Positions 58,479 through 64,000 of a stretch of DNA of 64,000 bases are shown piece by piece. The stretch spans positions 765,244 to 829,243 of the forward strand of contig MU270025.1 of NCBI GenBank assembly GCA_021432635.1. Direction: 5' to 3'. A program made the position numbers and the translations under genes. The stretch comes from Thozetella sp. PMI_491. Its lineage: Eukaryota; Ascomycota; Sordariomycetes; Chaetosphaeriales; Chaetosphaeriaceae. Each line of letters starts with the position of its first letter. The stretch's first letter is position 1. The notes under the pieces were generated by a model. It was not told the DNA's origin. It was given only the letters and a program-made list of their open reading frames with translations, and did no database searches.

Positions 58479-59737
58479 GGCGGAAGGCAGGGTCAGAGCC
58501 AGAAGAGGGCGTGCACTTGCGGTTTCGGCTGGGGACAGACTTAAACTTGCCAAGCTTTGTACCTACTACCTGGTTATATATACCTTAGCTACGACGGCTG
58601 AGCTCGCTACTGCTGAGCGAGGGGCGCCGTTTATTTTTTCCTTGGCTTAACCCTATTGGGTGAGCGCTACCTGCTTAGGCTCCCGAGCCTAAGGAATCCT
58701 CCCATGCGCCGCAGATCAACAAAGCTGAGGAGCGAATCGGTGGACTCGCCCCCACTGTAAGCGGGAGCCGGTGCGACGGACTCGCAATCGGATTCGTTCT
58801 AGCGACGCTGGGGCTCGCTTTTGGGTTTGGGAGTCGACTTTCTGGGCGTAGTCTAGCCATATTTTCTCCACCAAACTGGTCCCATTTTCACCCCCGCAAT
58901 TTCCGACCCTTGTTCCTCTCGTGGCCTTTGCGACATACGACTAAGCTAGCTAGTCCGCGTATGCGAGGTCCTTGATGCGCGAGGAAAAGGATTCGCAAGC
59001 CAGCCACTGTGAGGCAAACCATCTGCCCCTAGGATGAGCGCGAGTATCAGTCTGGCCGTTTCCTTCTTTGCGGTTGATTGATGATGGGTCTTGCGTAGGT
59101 TGGCCGAAAAGTCGTCACGCATGGAAAGGCAGCTGGGTGGTGTGGCTTCCTCAGTCTCTGACAAAGCAGTATAGCTTAAGGGAGACAATAGATAGTAAAT
59201 AGAGAAGAGGCGGTAAGGCTCAATGCACTGCATTTTTAGGCCTAGTAGAGGGATTGGCATTGCATTGGTGCAAAAAGATTAGGTAAGATGGACATCTCTT
59301 CGCCAGAGTCTAAAGATGCAGTGCTACATCCACTGTGGAGGCGGACTTGCAAATTTGTACCCAATGAGCAATCGACTGCAATATAAAGATAGAGAGTCAG
59401 GTACGGACCGTAGTTGCAGCCCTAGAAATATAGGAATAATACCGTTCTCTGTTGTGGGCGACTTAGTGCTTCCTATACGCGTACCACTCGCTTGAAAGGT
59501 ATGAAAGTGTTGTTCTCGAGGAACTGGGCCGCTTCGAGAATAGTGCAGCTACGTCCACTGTTGCTGGGCACTAAAAGACCGCTTCATATAAACACACAGC
59601 GACAAGTTTAGACATACACGGCACAAAACCCTCTCAAGCATCCATTAAGAAATTCGTGATTCCTATGCATATATGTGTATCTAGCCCAGTATACCACTAA
59701 TCCTTCCATCTGTCCGCATGCAGCACTGATTATGGCA
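58479..59737. other. Intergenic region, about 1.3 kb
   Basis: Promoter of the carboxylesterase gene (TATATATA-like sequence near 58574-58581) and 3' flank of the peptidase gene. No gene recognised. Confidence 0.45.
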
Positions 59738-61524
59738 CTATTTGGAGGCAGGGAATTCATCAACCCATCCCTTGATCGTGGCAACCACCTCGTCGATGAT
59801 CTTCTGGACGCCCGCATTGGCAGCACCATTGCGAGCCAGCAGGTCACTGCAGTGAATTCCACCCGGGATGACGTATACGGGGGCCTCCGAAGTGCTCTGC
59901 AGCGGGCCGCCGGGGCGGAAATCGGACGACACTGTGGAGTCCCTCCACGGATCCCACTGGCCGTTGGTCCATATGAGACGGGCGGTGTTGACGTAGTCCC
60001 AGCCTCCGGTATACGCGTTCACGTCGGCCTCTGTCTTGCCCTTCGCGATACCGTACGTGTATCCGTCTTCCGCGGGGAAGAACAATCCACACTGACGCTG
60101 CCAGTAGTCAACATCAACCAGCCTGGACACTAAGCTGGGCACGTCCTCCGGCGCACCATCCTGCCAGTATTTAAAGCTAAAGGAGTCAGCAAGGGTGTAG
60201 TTGGGTGTGCGGAGCGACCCCAACTTACGGTTCGTTGCAAAGCATCCACTCCCACTGGCGGTCGACGGCATTGTCCAGTGAGACATCGGTGTAAATTGGG
60301 CTCGAAGCATTATAGCTGTCGAAACAATCAATGTTATCCTCGCCAGTCCAGTAGCCATAACTTTCACATGCTGTCGAGACATGTCAGCAACAATCTTATC
60401 ATGGCTCGGACGCCTGAACCGCTGGTCGCAGCGAGGTAGTACTTGCCGCCAGGAATGAGAAGCTCGTTGGTCCATTTGGCATACCCAACGAGTGCCTTCT
60501 CAAGACCGACACCATGTGCCCCAGGTTCCCTGTTGTTGCTGTTCGGCCACATGTTCTACCACCCGAACGGTCAGCTTGCTTCTCTCTACGGTCTTTGCAG
60601 CCGACGAAGGCCACCCACCTCAACGTAGTCGCAGAACTGGTAGAAAGACGAGTACCCGCTGCTGACGCTGTGGCCCTGCCACGCCCACAGCCCGTTTTGC
60701 AGAGTGCTACCGAAGTCGTCATCGTGGTCGAGCCCGCCAAACCCGAACCGCGTCTTCAGAGCCTGCTTCTCCGCGTCACTTCCGGTGCGCATTACGCTGT
60801 CCACGTGGTCCACCACTCTGGACACGTCGGCGCTGCAGTTCTGGGGCATGCCCTGGCGGACGGGCTCGAAGTACTGCCAGAAGTTTCCGATGGCCTCGAC
60901 CACCGCGCTGGAAGCATGGGTGGCCCAGAATGTGCCGGGGTCCACGGCGTTGGTCCAGGCCGCGAGAGCGCCCGAGTACGAGCCGCCCGAGAAGACCCAC
61001 GGCGCCTTGGACGGCTTGCTTGTCCCGTTGGTGTCGAAAGGGAGTTGAACGTTGTTCGCAAAGTAGGTCGTGTCCTTGATCGAGTTCTCCAGCGTCAAGT
61101 ACTGGAGGTTCTTGGTGGTGAGGTTCTGGAACGGCGACGACGTGCCCCAATACCGGTGCTCGAGCAGGATGCCCGCGCCGCCGATAGCCTTGGCCATGAG
61201 GCCCGTTATGGTGGCATTGGTCAGGTAGCCTTGATAGCCGTCGGCCGAGATCTCGCCGGGAGTGAAGAAGACCACGGGGCTCCCCGGGCCGGCATAGTAC
61301 TGGTCGCTCCACCAGTATCGCTGGGCGAACGTGCCTAATGACGGGTCTGAGTGGTCGATGAGTTGCTGGAAGACGGCCTCACCGGTAGATCTCTTGAGCG
61401 GGGAGGCTCGGTCGTCGGCGACCGGCGGAGGGATTAGCTTGTTGCCGTTGAGAAGCCCACGGGCACTGACGGTGCCCACAGCCCACAGAGCTCCAACCGT
61501 GAGAGGGAGCGCCGGGATCTTCAT
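59738..61524 (-). CDS. Secreted serine carboxypeptidase, family S28 (Pro-Xaa carboxypeptidase-like)
   Basis: Minus-strand exons 61524-60619, 60555-60447, 60370-60229 and 60176-59738 give 531 aa. A signal peptide covers about 1-21. The S28 landmarks are FFTPGE at 86-91, LEHRYWGTSSP at 121-131, the nucleophile motif GGSYSG at 180-185 (Ser182), CESYGYWTG, NGQWDPWRDSTV with the family Asp, and PGGIHCSD with the catalytic His. Intron 2 (60371-60446) uses a GC donor (GCAAGT) with a normal CAG acceptor. The nearby GT would put a stop immediately after the junction, whereas the GC donor gives IPGACESYGYW. The enzyme would release C-terminal residues after proline at acidic pH. Several N-glycosylation sites agree with secretion. 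Confidence 0.92.
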
Positions 61525-63731
61525 GTTGGCCTACGACAGCTGTTTGCCCTGTGGTTTAAGACTTGGAGATGTCAGGAAAAAGGAGACATGGCAGATCGCA
61601 GCTCGAGGCACTTCCAGCTGAGAGGGACCCGGAGTAATTATACCCTGTGGTGGGTGTTAGTCCGCTGCAAGCCCTTCTTGTGCTACTTTCTAGTTCGAGT
61701 AAATGCTACGTACCGCCTGGCGTATGAGAATTTGCTCTCGCCCGACCGCTCTGGAGATTTGAATACGCCATGCAGCAGCAGCTGCTGCTACAGTGCCGCT
61801 CGTCATACCGGTGCCCTTCTCCATCCGGCAGGTCTGCCCACCACCCGGCGTTGCATCGGGTGTCTGGGCAGGGGATCGACTACTAGGTGCCGCTAGCAAC
61901 CGCCCACGAAAAGTTTCTCCGCCTGTCTATGATCCGCCCCTGCCGAGGGTGTAGATCGAGCGCCATGCTACGCACCCAACCACGGCGCGCGGAGCGTGGG
62001 CGGAGCGTGGGCGGGACCAACAGCTGCAGCCAAGTCGGCAGTGTCGAGGGCCGTGCCCTGTAGGAGCCGTGAGGGCTAGCGCCCGCTCCTGTGCCGGGGC
62101 TTGCAAGGTTCCCCTCCACCCCGATCGAGCCCCGACGTGGAACAATTACCGGGAGGGGAAGGAACCTGGCCAATGGAAGTGCCGCGATAGGGGTGTTAGG
62201 ACGAGATGGCCATGGAAGCAGACTATCGGACAACACAATAGCATCAGATCTCTACGATGCCAGATACCGTGATGTGGAGTGAGTTTGCAACTTGAGCAAG
62301 GTGCCCAGGGGAGCCCAAGATTGCCAAGACACCCAAGGTAACTTTGGGACAACAAGCTCTCGAAGGGAGGAACAGGCTGCGGACCCGGTAGTCGTATGCC
62401 GAAGGATACGCGTGTTGGCTGCTGCCGGCCACCCACAGTGGCCTACGTGCTCTACGGTATCATACCTAGCCACCTATTAGGGTATGCCATATATGTTAGG
62501 TACTGTACCTAACCCCTTGGGGATATCGGCTCCACCAAGGCTGTGGTTTCTAGACCCATGTGGAAGTTCTCTTTGAGCAAAGCCAGCAGGAGCTTCCACG
62601 AGGCAGATTACGATGTGTTCTAAAAATTCGTGGCCTCGAATACGCCAATCACGAGGTGGTCCACGGCCAAAAGTCCTTTGGCATTGCACCGGTTTGGTCC
62701 TGGTGGTTACATCTTCAAGTTAGCAGAGCCACCGCGGGGTCGTGCCGTGTGTTCCAGTTCACCTGCTCCATTAGGGCGCTGTCGCCACCTTCCAGAAGAG
62801 GGAACTACGTCAGCGTGATCAAGGCCTTCAGAGCAGCTCCGAGGGCGCCGCACAAACGCAGTGAGAAGACTGAGGAGACATAGGCGGTTATGACTCTCTA
62901 AATCGACTATGGCGAAAGACGCCATCCTGTCCTATGTCGCGCGTGCAGCTCTAGCCAACGTTACGAGGAGGGGGTGGGGTACCCAATGTACTGTATGCAC
63001 CTCCAGCCGGTTCTGCACCCGAGACTGCTTGGCCCTAACAACTTTATGAGCTAGAGTATAACGTCACTAAGAAAATAGGGATTTTGCTGATTAAGACATT
63101 ATAACGGAATAGCCGAAAACCTGATCGAGGCTACTATACAGATACATGGTTACCGTGAACCATGGGCCCGTCGTGTCGAGAGCCCGACAAGCCCAGCAAG
63201 GCCGGTTATAACTGCGACATCCGGTGGGGAGGTCGCCCCGCGAAGGCTCCCCAATACGCCACTGACGGCATTCTTGCCGTCGCGATCTCCCACCCCACAC
63301 CCTTGTGGCAAAGAAGCTGTCAGGCTGTGTTTATAGGCAAAACGGCCAGCCAAAAAAGGGGAGGACCGCAAAGAGCATTACCTTGAAAATATAGAAAGCT
63401 TTACTATCGTTGGCCAATATTATGTAAATCTTCAGATAATCAGCCAATCAATGCTTTTAGGCCACCTTTAGTGTCCCTTTTTTTTTGTCACCCACTTTGA
63501 CGGGGTTAAGGAGATGGAGACTTCGGGGATAGCCAAAGTCCTGGGCTAATGTACGGTAGCAAGGTTGGCATCACGGCACCGCCCTATCACGACGAGTTTG
63601 TAGGAGTCTGATCCGCATGGGGATGGATACACGAAAAGAATACAAATACGAAGACTACGCAAGCATCGTCGCCCGGCCCCGTGAATCTTGCCGACCTTTA
63701 CAACCTGGAGGAATATCGCCTGAAGGACAAA
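61525..63731. other. Intergenic region, about 2.2 kb
   Basis: Divergent spacer between the S28 peptidase gene (-) and the partial gene at the right edge (+). No coding sequence, tRNA or transposon end recognised. Confidence 0.45.
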
Positions 63732-64000
63732 ATGGTACGACAATTCAACACTGACACAACGGGCGACGAGCTCATCAAAGTGCTTGGGTCTGAGATCAAG
63801 GGCAAGGTTGTACTGACCACGGGAGTCACGAAAGGGGGGATCGGTGGCACTTTTGTCGAGACCATCGCCAAGGCCGGCCCCGCGCTGCTCATCCTCGCCA
63901 GCCGCAACCTGACCAAGACGCAAGAGACGGCCGATGCAATCCACGCAGCGGCGCCCGACGTGAAGGTCCGGCTGCTTCAGCTGAACCTTGGCTCTCTGGC
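63732..64000 (+). CDS. Short-chain dehydrogenase-like gene, 5' part only
   Basis: Open from an ATG at 63732 to the window edge (89 full codons). The N-terminus has a helical lead-in (ELIKVLGSEIKGKVVLTTGV), then GVTKGGIGGTFVETIAKAGP, which is the Rossmann TGxxxGxG pattern with T-G-V-T-K-G-G-I-G, followed by LLILASRN and a VRLLQLNL strand. These match NAD(P)-binding short-chain dehydrogenases of the fungal retinol-dehydrogenase-like group. An exon upstream of this ATG cannot be ruled out. Most of the protein, including the catalytic Tyr-x3-Lys, lies outside the window. Confidence 0.75.
   Translation, partial: MVRQFNTDTTGDELIKVLGSEIKGKVVLTTGVTKGGIGGTFVETIAKAGPALLILASRNLTKTQETADAIHAAAPDVKVRLLQLNLGSL

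Overview
The window is nuclear DNA of a filamentous ascomycete (Pezizomycotina, most likely a Sordariomycete). The evidence is many short introns of about 50-260 nt with GTAAGT/GTACGT-type donors, CTAAC/CTGAC branch sites and CAG/TAG acceptors, pyrimidine-rich promoter leaders, and families typical of such fungi: Zn2Cys6 regulator, NACHT STAND protein, NRPS-like A-T-R enzyme, S28 peptidase and pisatin-demethylase-type P450. I cannot name the species from the sequence alone. Gene models below were built by hand from reading frames, splice consensus and family knowledge.

Layout. The left part (about 2.6-38 kb) is mostly housekeeping: a trehalose-6-phosphate phosphatase (Tps2 type), a P450, a mitochondrial tricarboxylate carrier convergent with a Cbp6-like complex III assembly factor, a Bsd2/Ndfip trafficking adaptor, a protein-L-isoaspartate methyltransferase, a DUF1772-like membrane protein, an Ayr1-like reductase, a small acidic/basic ORF, a lysine-rich nuclear protein and a secreted asparaginase. 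These are followed by a NACHT NTPase, a proline-rich conserved protein of unknown function, two respiratory complex I subunits side by side (23-kDa iron-sulfur subunit and mitochondrial acyl carrier protein), and a CCCH zinc-finger protein with a 2.9-kb upstream region.

The right part (about 40-64 kb) is accessory in character. It holds an A-T-R NRPS-like reductase that carries one in-frame TGA, a short-chain dehydrogenase with Arg in place of the catalytic Lys, a Zn2Cys6 regulator followed by an MFS transporter on the same strand, a helical unknown protein, a nitronate monooxygenase, a probably surface-anchored type-B carboxylesterase, a secreted S28 serine carboxypeptidase, and the start of another dehydrogenase-like gene at the window edge. 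Enzyme + regulator + transporter + tailoring oxidoreductases is the usual composition of a small secondary-metabolite or detoxification cluster. That reading is inference; the damaged core enzyme suggests that it is decaying or that the other genes serve another purpose.

Mitochondrial function is over-represented on the left side (tricarboxylate carrier, Cbp6-like factor, two complex I subunits), but only the complex I pair is adjacent.
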